DNA of 64,000 bases from JBMNKL01 sp050952225 (GCA_050952225.1 JBMNKL010000003.1:496001-560000); one strand, 5' to 3'; positions 36,074 through 45,155 are shown, numbered from the stretch's first letter. The notes: generated by a model from the sequence alone, not told the origin. A program made the numbers and translations.

Positions 36074-37504
36074 TTACTTTGTCTTTCCTGCCAGCATCCA
36101 TGACTTGCCGCCCTTTTTTGTCACTTTATCGTAAGGTATGTTGAGTTCCCTTGCCAGCAACTCCACGATCCTTGGCGTGCAAAACCCTCCCTGGCATCGC
36201 CCCATACCTGCCCGTGTCCTCCTTTTTACAGCGTCCAGATCGAGGGCTCCTGCAGGCCTTCTGATGCAATCCAGCACTTCACCTTCGGTAACTTTTTCGC
36301 AGCGACATACCAGCCTGCTATATGAAGGCTTTTCCTTTATAAGCTTCTCAATTTCGCCATAATCAAGATCCCTGAATCTTACCACCTTGTCCCTGGTGCC
36401 CTTAAAGCTCTTTTTGGGCGTCATTTTCAATCCCTGTGCTTTTAAAATACCACTTACATATTCGCCGAATGCAGGCGCGCACGACAGACCCGGCGATTCG
36501 ATTCCTGCAACATTTATAAAGTATGGGTTGGCTTTCGAAGGTCCGATTATAAAATCGCCGGTTGCGGGCTTTGCCCTGATCCCGGAAAATGAAGCAATTA
36601 CACGGCTGAAATCAAGAGAAGGCACGGCTTTTAATGCGCTGCGCTTTACGTACTCCTGCCCATGTCTCGTAGTTGACGTGTCAGCGGCATCGTCTATATC
36701 TTGCGCATCAGGACCAATCAACGTATTGCCGTCAACGGTCGAGGTCACAACAACGCCTTTTCCCAGGGACGTCGGGCATTGGAAAATAACAGAGCTTACA
36801 ACCTTTCCGACGGACTTGTCAAAAAGCAGGTATTCTCCCCTCCTGGGCTTGATGCTAATGCTGTTGTCTCCTATGAAGGTTGCCAGTTTTCCGGCGCATA
36901 CACCGGCAGCATTTATAAAATACCTGCATGTTATGGATTCACTGCCGGGATTTACAATAAACCGGCCGTCTTCAAAGGCAATATCCCTGACTTCGTAATT
37001 CCTTCGCAGTTCAGTACCATTCACGACAGCATTTTCAAAGGCTGCAACCGTAAGTTCATACGGGCATACAATTCCGGCTGAAGGCGCATATAATGCGTGG
37101 GTAATTTTTTCTGAAAGCCATGGCTCCATTTTTCTGATTGTTTCCCCGTCAATAATCTTCAATCCCTCCACTCCATTGGCAATACCCCTGTCAAGCAGGT
37201 CCTGCAGTACTTCCCTGTCTTTTTCGTCAAATGCGACCACTAGCGACCCCGTCTTCTTATAAGGCACATCCAATTCACGCGCCACACCTTCCATCATCTC
37301 CGTGCCACGGACATTCAACAGCGCCTTAAGAGTTCCCGGCACAGTATCATACCCTGCATGTACTATACCCGTGTTAGCCTTGCTGGCGCCCATTGCCACA
37401 TCATTTTCTTTTTCCAGAACACATATCTTCAATTCATACCGCGAAAGCTCTCTTGCGATAAAGGCACCAATCACGCCTGCGCCTGCTATTACCACGTCAT
37501 ACAA
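36074..37504 (-). CDS. glpA: GlpA-like FAD-dependent glycerol 3-phosphate dehydrogenase with BFD-like [2Fe-2S] domain
   Basis: It oxidises glycerol 3-phosphate to dihydroxyacetone phosphate. The 476 residues have the FAD motif DVVIAGAGVIGAFIARELSRY at the start, the DAO fold with KANTGIVHAGYD and GEYLLFDK, and a C-terminal BFD-like domain with CRCEKVTEGEV and GRCQGGFC (four Cys for an iron-sulfur cluster). The TTG at 37504 follows GGAGGC with suitable spacing and matches the family start; the ATG 15 codons earlier does not. It is the first gene of the operon, with a consensus promoter upstream. Confidence 0.87.
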   Translation of the reverse strand: MYDVVIAGAGVIGAFIARELSRYELKICVLEKENDVAMGASKANTGIVHAGYDTVPGTLKALLNVRGTEMMEGVARELDVPYKKTGSLVVAFDEKDREVLQDLLDRGIANGVEGLKIIDGETIRKMEPWLSEKITHALYAPSAGIVCPYELTVAAFENAVVNGTELRRNYEVRDIAFEDGRFIVNPGSESITCRYFINAAGVCAGKLATFIGDNSISIKPRRGEYLLFDKSVGKVVSSVIFQCPTSLGKGVVVTSTVDGNTLIGPDAQDIDDAADTSTTRHGQEYVKRSALKAVPSLDFSRVIASFSGIRAKPATGDFIIGPSKANPYFINVAGIESPGLSCAPAFGEYVSGILKAQGLKMTPKKSFKGTRDKVVRFRDLDYGEIEKLIKEKPSYSRLVCRCEKVTEGEVLDCIRRPAGALDLDAVKRRTRAGMGRCQGGFCTPRIVELLARELNIPYDKVTKKGGKSWMLAGKTK

Positions 37505-37633
37505 CCGTATACAGCCTCCTTCAGTATCATGGCAAAACAAAAGAGTCACACAAAACCAGAGCCGAAACTCTAATTTAATGTGACTCCATGTCTCCGCACA
37601 TTATTAATATCGGTTAAAACTGTTTGCAATAAA

Positions 37634-37657
37634 CAATATTGAGCTTTTACAATATTA
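37634..37657. repeat. Paired CAATATTG/CAATATTA sites downstream of the glycerol promoter
   Basis: CAATATTG (37634-37641, itself a palindrome) and CAATATTA (37650-37657) are spaced 16 bases apart start to start. The second abuts the -10 box. The placement suggests an operator; no regulator is identified here. Confidence 0.35.
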
Positions 37658-37685
37658 TTATAAACCTCAATTTGTCTTATTGCAA
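37657..37685 (-). promoter_or_regulatory. Sigma-A type promoter for the glycerol operon
   Basis: TTGCAA (37685-37680), 17 bases, perfect TATAAT (37662-37657) on the minus strand, about 150 bases before the first gene. Confidence 0.7.
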
Positions 37686-37749
37686 CCATTATTTTAAAAA
37701 TAATCCAATCAAAAACCTGGTTAGTAAAAACCATACACCGTATTTTCCA

Positions 37750-38268
37750 TCAAGCCACTGCCTTTAAATACATTCTTTCAATATGGCTGCCGGCATAGTT
37801 CCACATCAATGATATTATTGCTGCCTGAACAGGGACCATGACAGCGCATTTAACAGCCCGAGCCGGTAATATTGCCAGGAAGCCATGCCCGTACATAACC
37901 GTCAGCCAGTATGTATTCAGCCCGATATCGACAAATATTGTTATGCACAATACGGCTAAAATTATGCGCCAAATATTTTTCGGCTTTTTATACAAGAACA
38001 AGCCGTATATTATGCCGGTCAGCATCGCACTAAGCGTAAAACCTGGAAAATACGCCGCCCTCGGGGAGACGATCATACCCAGTACATCTCCTGCCGCGGA
38101 ACCGATGCCGCCTATTATCGGGCCAAACAGCATCGAGGCAAACGCCTGCGGCAAAAACCCAAAGCTTATCCTGATTGTTTCGATCTGGAATACTGGTATA
38201 ACATGATTCAATACAACATATATTGAGATAAGCAAACTCATGAACACTATAACAATGATCTTTTTCAT
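37750..38268 (-). CDS. folT: Folate ECF transporter S component FolT
   Basis: A 172-residue integral membrane substrate-binding subunit for folate uptake via the energy-coupling-factor module encoded elsewhere. Six hydrophobic segments are visible, with the characteristic RISFGFLPQAFASMLFGP and GxAADVLGMI-type GIGSAAGDVLGMIVSPRAAYFPGFTLSA region. GGGGGTG precedes the ATG. The THF riboswitch immediately upstream supports the assignment strongly. Confidence 0.93.
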   Translation of the reverse strand: MKKIIVIVFMSLLISIYVVLNHVIPVFQIETIRISFGFLPQAFASMLFGPIIGGIGSAAGDVLGMIVSPRAAYFPGFTLSAMLTGIIYGLFLYKKPKNIWRIILAVLCITIFVDIGLNTYWLTVMYGHGFLAILPARAVKCAVMVPVQAAIISLMWNYAGSHIERMYLKAVA

Positions 38269-38330
38269 TCAAAGCACCCCCTTTCCCTCGCATCAAGCCC
38301 TTTGCATATTGCAGGTTTTCCCCGATATAC

Positions 38331-38367
38331 AAAAAGCCCCTTCTCGACGACACGGCGTCACAGAAGG
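38331..38367 (-). terminator. Terminator downstream of the THF riboswitch
   Basis: On the minus strand CCTTCT-GT-GACG and CGTC-G-AGAAGG form an interrupted 10-bp stem with loop CCGTGT, followed by GGCTTTTT. Its 5' arm can compete with an adjacent TCACA...TGTGA pairing next to the aptamer, consistent with transcription control. Confidence 0.7.
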
Positions 38368-38384
38368 AAGGAAGCGACCTTTTG

Positions 38385-38487
38385 TGACAGCGGAATGCGG
38401 CTATTGCACCGCAAATCTCATGGATTTTTCGTCCAGCGGCAACTTCCCGTCCGACTGGCACTTAACGCGCAATAGCCTACTCTGTCA
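38385..38487 (-). ncRNA. Tetrahydrofolate (THF) riboswitch
   Basis: The leader of folT carries the THF aptamer landmarks in order: AGAGTAGG, GCGCGTTAAGTGCC, GGGAAGTTGCCGC, GGACGAAA, GCGGTGCAATAGCCGC and the closing CCGC. The P1 arms TGACAG and CTGTCA pair at the ends (38487-38482 and 38390-38385). The folate transporter gene downstream fits known THF riboswitch targets. Confidence 0.92.
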
Positions 38488-38514
38488 TCTCGAAGCAATT
38501 TAGTTTTATAATTC

Positions 38515-38543
38515 ATTATATTTAAATCTTTTACTTGAATCAA
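38515..38543 (-). promoter_or_regulatory. Sigma-A type promoter for the THF riboswitch-folT transcript
   Basis: TTGATT (38543-38538), 17 bases, perfect TATAAT (38520-38515) on the minus strand; the aptamer begins 28 bases downstream. Confidence 0.7.
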
Positions 38544-38916
38544 CAGTATAATGAAAAAGAACCGGGATATATATAATTATATTCTGATAAATATCACTTT
38601 TTTACAATTTCAATCTATCTTCAATCAATGAAACCGGAACAGGGCTTTAAATAGAATTTGTCCTCAAGAAGCGGACCGACAAAATCGGTCAACATTGCGC
38701 AAGCCGGCTTAACACATATCGGATAAATCACGTTCCGCAGCAGAACCTTTTGACATTCTGCATTACACCGCAGCGTATTTATCATATTTGGGGAAAGCCT
38801 GAAATCAAGAGTCAAATTAAAAAACCCTGCAACTTATTTGTTACAAGGTCCTTAAAAAGCTTTGCTGCCGCCATCCGGAACCGGACCGGCATATCGTATG
38901 TGAACAAGGAACTCTA
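38544..38916. other. Intergenic region, possible 54-64 residue minus-strand ORF
   Basis: No certain gene. A minus-strand frame (38621-38815) encodes up to 64 residues with Cys-Pro rich text such as LLRNVIYPICVKPACAMLTDF, which looks more protein-like than average. It has no clear ribosome site or recognised family and may be a remnant. Confidence 0.25.
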
Positions 38917-39333
38917 TTATCTGACGCCTTTGCTTATAAACAAGTCTTTATATTTCATATCCTCTTTCAGTATATGGTTGGAAATCCAGTCTGAAATAAA
39001 AGCAACAATCTTCATTATTATTTCGCTTTGGTTTTCGTCAACATCTTCCTCTTCAAATTTCTGAATCTTCCTTACTGCAAAATAATGCTGGAATTTGTGA
39101 GTTTCATAATGCTCGTACCCGAATCTTTCCATAAGCTTCTCTTCATAACCGAAGTGGTACACGGTATAAGCCTTGAGTTCTTCTAGAACTGCCATAATCT
39201 CGTCATAATGGTCGTAGGCGTCATTTGCATTTGCAAGGTCGTATATTCTTCCGCCGATTTCAAATAAGCGCCTGTGTTGATCGTCAATCTCTTTTATACC
39301 CGTGTTATATTCATCCTTCCATTTGAAATACAT
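38917..39333 (-). CDS. Bacteriohemerythrin
   Basis: A 138-residue non-haem di-iron oxygen-binding protein. All canonical ligands are present: His20, His60, Glu64, His79, His83, His120 and Asp125, in the four-helix pattern, beginning with the typical FKWKDEYNTGIKEIDDQHRRLF. It is a single-domain cytoplasmic form. In anaerobes such proteins bind or scavenge oxygen, and some serve methyl-accepting sensors. GGGGAGG precedes the ATG, and a consensus promoter lies 23 bases upstream, so it is probably monocistronic. Confidence 0.95.
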   Translation of the reverse strand: MYFKWKDEYNTGIKEIDDQHRRLFEIGGRIYDLANANDAYDHYDEIMAVLEELKAYTVYHFGYEEKLMERFGYEHYETHKFQHYFAVRKIQKFEEEDVDENQSEIIMKIVAFISDWISNHILKEDMKYKDLFISKGVR

Positions 39334-39355
39334 TTTTTATGACCTCCCCGGTAAA

Positions 39356-39384
39356 TTATTAATCTTTCATGCCGGCTGTGTCAA
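39356..39384 (-). promoter_or_regulatory. Sigma-A type promoter for bacteriohemerythrin
   Basis: TTGACA (39384-39379), 17 bases, TAATAA (39361-39356) on the minus strand. Confidence 0.55.
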
Positions 39385-39491
39385 AAGAGTATAATAACTG
39401 CTTTACATAGATATACCACGGATGACCGCCCATAAACATACTAAATTAAGATTCGCATACGATGCCGTTCTGAACATCCGTTGCAGGAAAC

Positions 39492-39537
39492 AAAAAATAG
39501 CTCTTAAATCAGCCGGAACAGCGTTTTAAGAGCTATT
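39492..39537 (-). terminator. Intrinsic terminator after tRNA-Leu(CAA)
   Basis: AATAGCTCTTAAA and TTTAAGAGCTATT form a long stem (about 13 bp) around a 16-17 base loop, followed on the minus strand by a T-run (TTTTTTG). It lies 9 bases after the tRNA. Confidence 0.85.
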
Positions 39538-39545
39538 AGCTTTAG

Positions 39546-39632
39546 TGGTGCCGCTAGCCGGAGTCGAACCGGCATGGTATTGCTACCGCGTGATTTTGAG
39601 TCACGTGCGTCTGCCAATTCCGCCACAGCGGC
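39546..39632 (-). tRNA. tRNA-Leu (anticodon CAA)
   Basis: On the minus strand the acceptor GCCGCTG pairs with TAGCGGC. The D arm GCGGAATTGGCAGACGC is leucine-type, the anticodon loop CTCAAAA gives CAA, a long variable arm follows, and the T arm GCCGG-TTCGACT-CCGGC precedes an encoded ACCA. Confidence 0.95.
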
Positions 39633-39658
39633 ATAATTAAACCTTATGTGCAAAATGA

Positions 39659-39687
39659 ATTATACAATAGCCGCTGGCCCTTGTCAA
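39659..39687 (-). promoter_or_regulatory. Consensus sigma-A promoter for tRNA-Leu(CAA)
   Basis: Perfect TTGACA (39687-39682) and TATAAT (39664-39659) with a 17-base spacer on the minus strand, 27 bases before the tRNA. Confidence 0.85.
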
Positions 39688-39731
39688 GAACAGCTTATGC
39701 GGAATCTTACGCTAATGACACAAGAGTATCA

Positions 39732-39935
39732 TTAATTATTCCTGTAGTCGTAAGTTCCCTTATCCTGCAAAGTTACGCCAACCATGCCGTACTTTTCCGC
39801 TTCCCTGATAATTTGCTCTCTGGTAACGCCTTCCAGGGGATTCCTCCCTGCCAGGAAGATTAAACTTGCTATTGAAGTAATTATTATACCTATGCCAATA
39901 CCAAGCAAAACACTCCTTAACTGCAACCGGCTCAT
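39732..39935 (-). CDS. Small single-helix membrane protein at the end of the flagellar operon
   Basis: A 67-residue protein with one N-terminal helix (about 8-29) and a polar tail containing LEGVTREQIIREAEKYGM. I do not recognise a named family, though similar small proteins end flagellar operons in Clostridia. GGGAGG precedes the ATG. It lies 24 bases after the DUF6115 gene. Function unknown. Confidence 0.65.
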   Translation of the reverse strand: MSRLQLRSVLLGIGIGIIITSIASLIFLAGRNPLEGVTREQIIREAEKYGMVGVTLQDKGTYDYRNN

Positions 39936-39959
39936 AATAGACCTCCCTGATGACCCGGA

Positions 39960-40553
39960 TTATCTCCTCAAACCGACTATCAACTCTACCTCGCCTTTTC
40001 CAATATTCAGGCTTTTAGCAATATCAAGGTTGCCCATTCCTTCCCGGTAAAGCCTGAGAACCTCCGAATACTTGCTGTGGAATGGAACAACCTTGTCTTT
40101 TGTTCCTGTTTCCTGGGTATTTGAGACAGAATCGTCCATTTCATTTTTGCTATTCACTTTTCTAATTGGAGGCTGAGAAACTAATGCCCGTAAACCGGCA
40201 TGAGCCTTTTGCCGTTTCACATTTATAGCAGTTGTATCTATGGAAACAGAAGCGCTTCCACCTATGGCTGCCGCTTTTTCACTCAGCTGATGTATTTTTG
40301 CTTCCGTATCCTTAAGGCTTTTATTCAGTTGTTCATTTTTAAGGTCGATCTGGTTTACAATATAGTCAGAAAACTTGTTGAGTTCCTCAATCATTTGCTC
40401 CGCATCATTAATAATCTCTACCAGCTCTTTTTTCTTGTTTTCAAAACTTTTGAAAAATTCAAATACTTTTTTCTTGTCAAGAAACAGACATACCAGTGAA
40501 AAAACAACGAAAAGCATCCCGAGGAATATCATACTGACATAGAAACCGTTCAA
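39960..40553 (-). CDS. DUF6115 domain protein (SwrB-like position)
   Basis: A membrane-anchored protein of about 197 residues: helix at 7-26, a long coiled coil (about 30-110), a low-complexity linker, and the C-terminal YREGMGNLDIAKSLNIGKGEVELIVGL helix-turn-helix-like motif of DUF6115. Its position after fapA and the flagellar sigma gene resembles swrB in Bacillus, which activates flagellar assembly; equivalence is inferred. AGGGG spaces well with TTG 40553; the ATG at 40610 lacks a site. Confidence 0.75.
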   Translation of the reverse strand: MNGFYVSMIFLGMLFVVFSLVCLFLDKKKVFEFFKSFENKKKELVEIINDAEQMIEELNKFSDYIVNQIDLKNEQLNKSLKDTEAKIHQLSEKAAAIGGSASVSIDTTAINVKRQKAHAGLRALVSQPPIRKVNSKNEMDDSVSNTQETGTKDKVVPFHSKYSEVLRLYREGMGNLDIAKSLNIGKGEVELIVGLRR

Positions 40554-40701
40554 AAGATCACCCCTCACCACTGCCGGCATCAGTTGCAAGTCGCTCTCTT
40601 CCGGCATCACATGCCATGGCCGGTTAAGATACCTGCATGATTACACACCGGCAGCATTTTTTCTTTAGTAAATAATAATATTTTTATACTTTAGTATTTA
40701 T

Positions 40702-41022
40702 TTATATTTTTATGTCTATTATACTACTTCCAGGTTCTTTTCTCAACCTTTCTTTCCTTTTACTATCATCCGATGGATTTTGGCCTTGTTTTTTCTTTTT
40801 TCCTCCGCCCTGCCGCCTTTCACTTTGTTTTTCAGCAATTCTCACATTTTGCGCCTGCGGTCTCGAAACAACCTGTTTTAACGAATCTTCAGCCTCTTGC
40901 TGGCCTGCGGCGGCTAATTGATATTGCAATGATTGATTTCGCTGCAGTTCATCATTGCTTATTTTTGACGCTTCCATAGTTCTTGGAATCATTACCTGAA
41001 AATCAACAGGTTTAATCGCCAT
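40702..41022 (-). CDS. Small basic flagellar-operon protein
   Basis: A 106-residue soluble protein: MAIKPVDFQVMIPRTMEASKISNDE at the start, a Gln/Ala-rich middle and a strongly basic low-complexity tail (GGGKKKKQGQNP, SKRKERLRK) ending SSIIDIKI. No domain is recognised, but similar proteins are common in clostridial flagellar operons between fapA and the DUF6115 gene. AAGGAAGTG precedes ATG 41022, fourteen codons inside the longest frame. Function unknown. Confidence 0.7.
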   Translation of the reverse strand: MAIKPVDFQVMIPRTMEASKISNDELQRNQSLQYQLAAAGQQEAEDSLKQVVSRPQAQNVRIAEKQSERRQGGGKKKKQGQNPSDDSKRKERLRKEPGSSIIDIKI

Positions 41023-41090
41023 ACTATCACTTCCTTGAACATGGGCGCGGGATACTGTTTGCACCAGGCAACTTCCCGCGGAATTGCTTC

Positions 41091-42716
41091 CTATTTATCT
41101 ATCGGGCCCACCCTGATATCGGCACCATCCCTGTATAGCGTACAATAATGCAGGTTTTCTTTCACATACATCATGCACGACCCGATAGATATCTTCGTTC
41201 CGGGATAAATAACATTGTAACACCTTATTTTCCCGAAGGCCTCTTGCTGCAGCCTGCCTTCAATTAGTTTAAGCTCTTCTTTTACTTCCATTATGCGGTT
41301 TGACAGGAATGCCCTGGTTCTGATGCTCTTGGCCAGAAGCTCCTGCTTCTCGGGTGTCAGTGTTCCTGCCATCTCAAGTTTCTTAAGAATTACCACGGCC
41401 TGATCCGCTTTCCTGTGATCGTTTTCGATGGATACCAGTTCTTCCTTCAAAGCCTTGTAACGCTCTCTTATCGTAGGGTCCATTCCCACTTCGATGTCGG
41501 TGGACGTAGCAAGAGGTGAACCAATCACTTTTGCAACGATTTCCTTGCCGACCTTGCAACTGCCGCCGACCAACAAGCCTTTTTTCCCGGACAATTCAAG
41601 CTTGTTCCCGCATTTTACATTACTGTGCATTATAGCTTCCGCTTTTATATTGTTCCTTGCCTCTATATTACTGTTTTCTATATACCTGGCAACTATATCC
41701 CCACCGCTTACAAGTATGCCTTTTCCCATACCCTGCATTCCTCTTCTTAAAATTATGTCTCCTCCTGCTTTTATGACAGCGCCTTCGACAACACCCATAA
41801 CTTCAACGCTGCCGCCGGCCTCCACCACAAACCCGGAGAGTACATTTCCCCTGATGCTTACGTTACCGATAAAATTAATATTCCCCGTGGAGTTGTCAAC
41901 ATCCGCCTGGACTTCATATGTTGCAAAAACACTTACTTTCCCGTCGATATAGCAAATTTGCCCGTCTATATTTGCAATTAATTGTGTTCCGTCTTCGGAA
42001 ATGCTTACATTGCGTCCTCTTGGAAGCGCTACGGGCTTTCCGTCCATTGCAGGAATGTCCGTTCCATAAACGGTTTTTCCCGGTGTCCCAGGGGTGGGAG
42101 GTATAAGTGTACATAATACTTGTCCCTTTTCAGCGTTCTGAATCAGGTTGAGTTCCCTGAAATCCACCCTTCCGTCTTCAAGAATCGTCGGCTTCGTTTC
42201 TCTTTTGATATCAAAATGAAATTCCAGTCTGGCCGTTCTCTCCCGCTACTGCCGGGGTTCCTTCTGCAATCAGTATTGATTCATGATACACGGGATGATT
42301 GACAATTGTCTCAAGAATTGTATTATTGATGCCGTAAATAATACCGTTCGTTCTTTAGGAAATCGATAACTTCTTCCTTTCGTCATCATCCTGCCGTTTT
42401 CAGGCGGAACGAAAGAGATGTAAGCCTTCATTTTGTCAGGCGACACCATAATATCCGCCGTTGCGTTCAGGCTTACTTCTTCCTGTGGCTCGGCTATTTT
42501 GACTGGCGTTTTATCAGCTTTTCGGACAACAATACTTACGATGTCTTTGTCAAAATTCTTTACCTTCTTGCGCTCAAGGCGGTCCAATACGGCTTGCACA
42601 TCCACCCGTTTTCCATTTTCCTCGGGTGGATACACCGTCAGATAAACGCCATCATTTTTATACAAAACTTGATAAAATCCATCGTTTATATTGCTGCCGA
42701 TATCTTTGCGATTCAT
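41091..42716 (-). CDS. fapA: FapA/DUF342 family polymer-forming protein, frame broken
   Basis: A flagellar-assembly-associated DUF342 protein. The N-terminal part (42716-42270) and the right-handed beta-helix core plus C-terminal coiled coil (41091-42167; GGSVEVMGVVEGAVIKAGGDI-type repeats) lie in different frames. The bridging segment INNTILETIVNHPVYHESILIAEGTPAVAGENG is readable between 42340 and 42225, so two or more indels lie in 42160-42360. GGAGGTTTC precedes the ATG. The 542-codon total is normal for the family. Its biochemical role is not established. Confidence 0.85.
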
Positions 42717-42755
42717 AGTCCGAAACCTCCAATACTGGTTTTGCTGCTATTTAAG

Positions 42756-43524
42756 TCAATCATTAAGCAAAGATTTCTGTCGGGCAAGCTTTCCACGCAA
42801 TCGCATGATTGCCTTGGTATGCAACTGAGAAATTCTTGATTCTGACACTTTCATTATCGCACTTATTTCTTTTAAAGTCAATTCTTCAAAATAATAGAGC
42901 GATATGACCATTTTTTCTTTTTCAGGCAGATTTTCGATTGACTTGCTAAGGATTTCCTTCATTTCATTCAATTCGGCTTCGTGTTCAGGCCTGTACTTAT
43001 TGGCAACAGTCATATCCATGTCAACTTCATAATTTTGTTCGATAAATTCTTCAAGTGAAACCATTGATGTTAAGTTTACTTCATTGAGGAGCTTGTAAAA
43101 TTCATCCATGGAAATATTGAGTCTGTCGGCAATATCTTTATCAGTGGCGGAGCGGCCGAGTTCATTTTCCACATCCCAGTATGCCTTTTCAAGTTCCTTG
43201 TATTTCTGCCTGACGGATCTTGGCACCCAGTCCATTTCCCTGATACTGTCAATAATTGCTCCTCTAATCCTCAATGACGCATAAGTTTCAAACTTGACGC
43301 CTTTTCCCAGATCAAACTTGTCAATTGCGTCTATCAGGCCGAAAACGCCATAACTTACAAGGTCATCGTATTCAACATTTGAGCCGAAATAAATGTTCAA
43401 TCTGCCTGCTATGTACTTAATCAGATGCGAATATTCCAGTATCAAAGCTTCCCGGATAGCAGTATCACGGGTTTTTTGATATTGCTTCCAAAGCTCTCTT
43501 CCGCCTGTTGATGTTTTCTTGCAT
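42756..43524 (-). CDS. fliA: Flagellar sigma factor (FliA/WhiG, SigD), frame broken near start
   Basis: An alternative sigma factor that directs transcription of late flagellar, chemotaxis and motility genes. Region 2 (LVSYGVFGLIDAIDKFDLGKGVKFETYASLRIRGAIIDSIREMDWVPRSVR, split here over about 90-140) and the region 4 helix-turn-helix (LTLKEISAIMKVSESRISQLHTKAIMRLR) are intact. The natural ATG at 43524, after GGAGGAAGC, gives MQENINR and then must shift one frame near 43500 to reach ELWKQYQKTRD. A missing G in GGCGGAAGAG would explain it. Without that correction only an internal start is available. Confidence 0.88.
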
Positions 43525-43555
43525 CTGCTTCCTCCGTAAATATATCTTGTACTAC

Positions 43556-43995
43556 TCATTCACTTTTCGTTTTTATTGCCCTGCTTAATGCCAGGGGCTC
43601 AAAATCATCCGCCTGTCTTTGCCGGAAGTCTAGTCCTCTCCCATGCGTAAATAGAAACCTCGGATCCTGGGATTGTTCCTGGCTTTGCACAGCGTTATCA
43701 TCCTGGTTGGGATCTTGCAGACACTTTCCGCTGCTTTCCGTTCATCATCTTTGGACCTCCTTCAGTTCGCTGCTCCGCGCGTTTTTTCTGCTCAATCTCT
43801 CTGACTTGTACTTCATTTTTCAACGAGAATATCGTATTCCTTATAAACATGCCAAGGAGAAAAAATATCAACATCATCGCTGCCATCCGCAGACATGCCG
43901 CCTGGTTGCCGAGCACCTGCGGCATAGCTTACTGCTCCGGTTATAACAGCCGCCAGGAAGCCTAGTAGGAGCGGTAATCTCATGATGCGTTCCAT
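43556..43995 (-). CDS. Small membrane protein between cheD and the flagellar sigma gene, frame broken
   Basis: It starts at ATG 43995 after GGAGATC: MERIMRLPLLLGFLAAVITGAV. A second hydrophobic stretch (RMAAMMLIFFLLGMFIRNTIF) and the linker EVQVREIEQKKRAEQR follow one frame over (break near 43925). The C-terminal segment FLFTHGRGLDFRQRQADDFEPLALSRAIKTKSE-like text (split over two blocks) lies in a third frame after a break near 43735, ending at TGA 43556. The total is about 146 codons. It is a conserved position in clostridial flagellar operons but has no function I can name. Confidence 0.6.
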
Positions 43996-43998
43996 ATA

Positions 43999-44487
43999 TC
44001 AGATCTCCTTTATTCCATGTCCTATGGTTTTTATCAAAAGTTTTCCGTTTTCCGAGTTAATTTCGATAGTTCTGCCGTAGTCGCCTCCCGTATCTTCCGC
44101 AATTATAGGGATTCCAAGCAAGTTGAGCACTTCCTTGGCGGCCATAACGTTCCTCGACCCTATGCGCAGCATTTCCGGCGTATCGTTGATAGGAAAACAT
44201 CTGTGCGCCGCCTGCAAGCTTAGCCACGATATGTGACTTCGAAGCGCCGATATCGACCATATCATTTGCCAGTTTGGCAACGGCGGTATCCGCAAACTTC
44301 GCAATATTGGATTTGTTGCGGGCTTGCGTACTCGAGGGCAGCATTATGTGCGCCAACCCGACAACTCTCCTGCTTGGATCATAAAGCGCCACTCCAACGC
44401 ACGAACCTAAGCCCAAGCGTCGTTAGATATGCACGGATGCCTGCCCGACTGCAAATCGGCCATCCCGACCTTAATTATATTATTCAT
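43999..44487 (-). CDS. cheD: Chemoreceptor glutamine deamidase CheD, frame broken
   Basis: CheD deamidates receptor glutamines and binds CheC. The N-terminus NNIIKVGMADLQ starts at ATG 44487, overlapping the cheC stop (ATGA). The catalytic region LTTLGLGSCVGVALYD (Cys) and GLAHIMLPSS (His) follow after breaks near 44410-44430. The C-terminal part RIGSRNVMAAKEVLNLLGIPIIAEDTGGDYGRTIE resumes after a break near 44205. About 163 codons overall, the normal size. Confidence 0.88.
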
Positions 44488-45109
44488 TCATCCATGACTC
44501 CTAAAGCTTTCAATAACACGTCATAAGTGTTATAATCGGGTACCAGGTAAAAGTCTCCCACTACCTTGTTATTGCCGTCGGAAAACTCCGTCTCTATATA
44601 TAATACCGTATCTCCTACCTTGCCGAATTCTATGGCAGGTACGCTTATAATCGCCCCTGCCATATCGATTGCCAGTTCCGGAACCGATGGCATAATTTTC
44701 AGATTTGTCAAGGCCGACAACGCGGAAAGATAGGAGCCTGCGAGAATATTGCCTATTTCCTTCAAAGCCGAAATATCTATTTCAGAAAATTCCCTCGTTT
44801 CGTCGGGCTGTTCTCCCATAAGCATGCTTACCAGCAATGAAGCCGCGTCTTTTTTTAGTATAAACATTATGTTGCCGGTAAGGTCGCCGCTGACCCTCAG
44901 CAATATTCCAACTACGAGGCAGTTCAGCTCCTCCAAGCGTATCGCTGATCTCCTTGAACTCCAGAACCCTTGTCCTGGGAACATCCATATTGATCTTCCT
45001 GTTCAATAGCTTTGCAAGTGCCGTAACAGCATTTCCGGCCCCTATATTGCCTACTTCCTTCAGCACATCCAACTGCATATTGTCCAGATCATCAATACCC
45101 TTTCATCAT
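44484..45109 (-). CDS. cheC: Chemotaxis phosphatase CheC, frame broken
   Basis: CheC dephosphorylates CheY-P and is stimulated by CheD. Both duplicated active-site helices are present: QLDVLKEVGNIGAGNAVTALAKLL and ALKEIGNILAGSYLSALSALT (the E-x2-N pattern). One break near 44920 splits the protein. A second near 45100 separates the ATG from the body, where GGG appears in place of GG. AGGAGA precedes the ATG at 45109. Total about 208 codons. Confidence 0.88.
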
Positions 45110-45155
45110 ATCATGTTCTCCTATAAAACACATAGTATTTCACCGCTCAGGTATC

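Noticed and set aside
41494..41952. Plus-strand 152-codon ORF within fapA
   Set aside because: It is antisense to the DUF342 beta-helix repeats; the minus strand encodes a clear family match.
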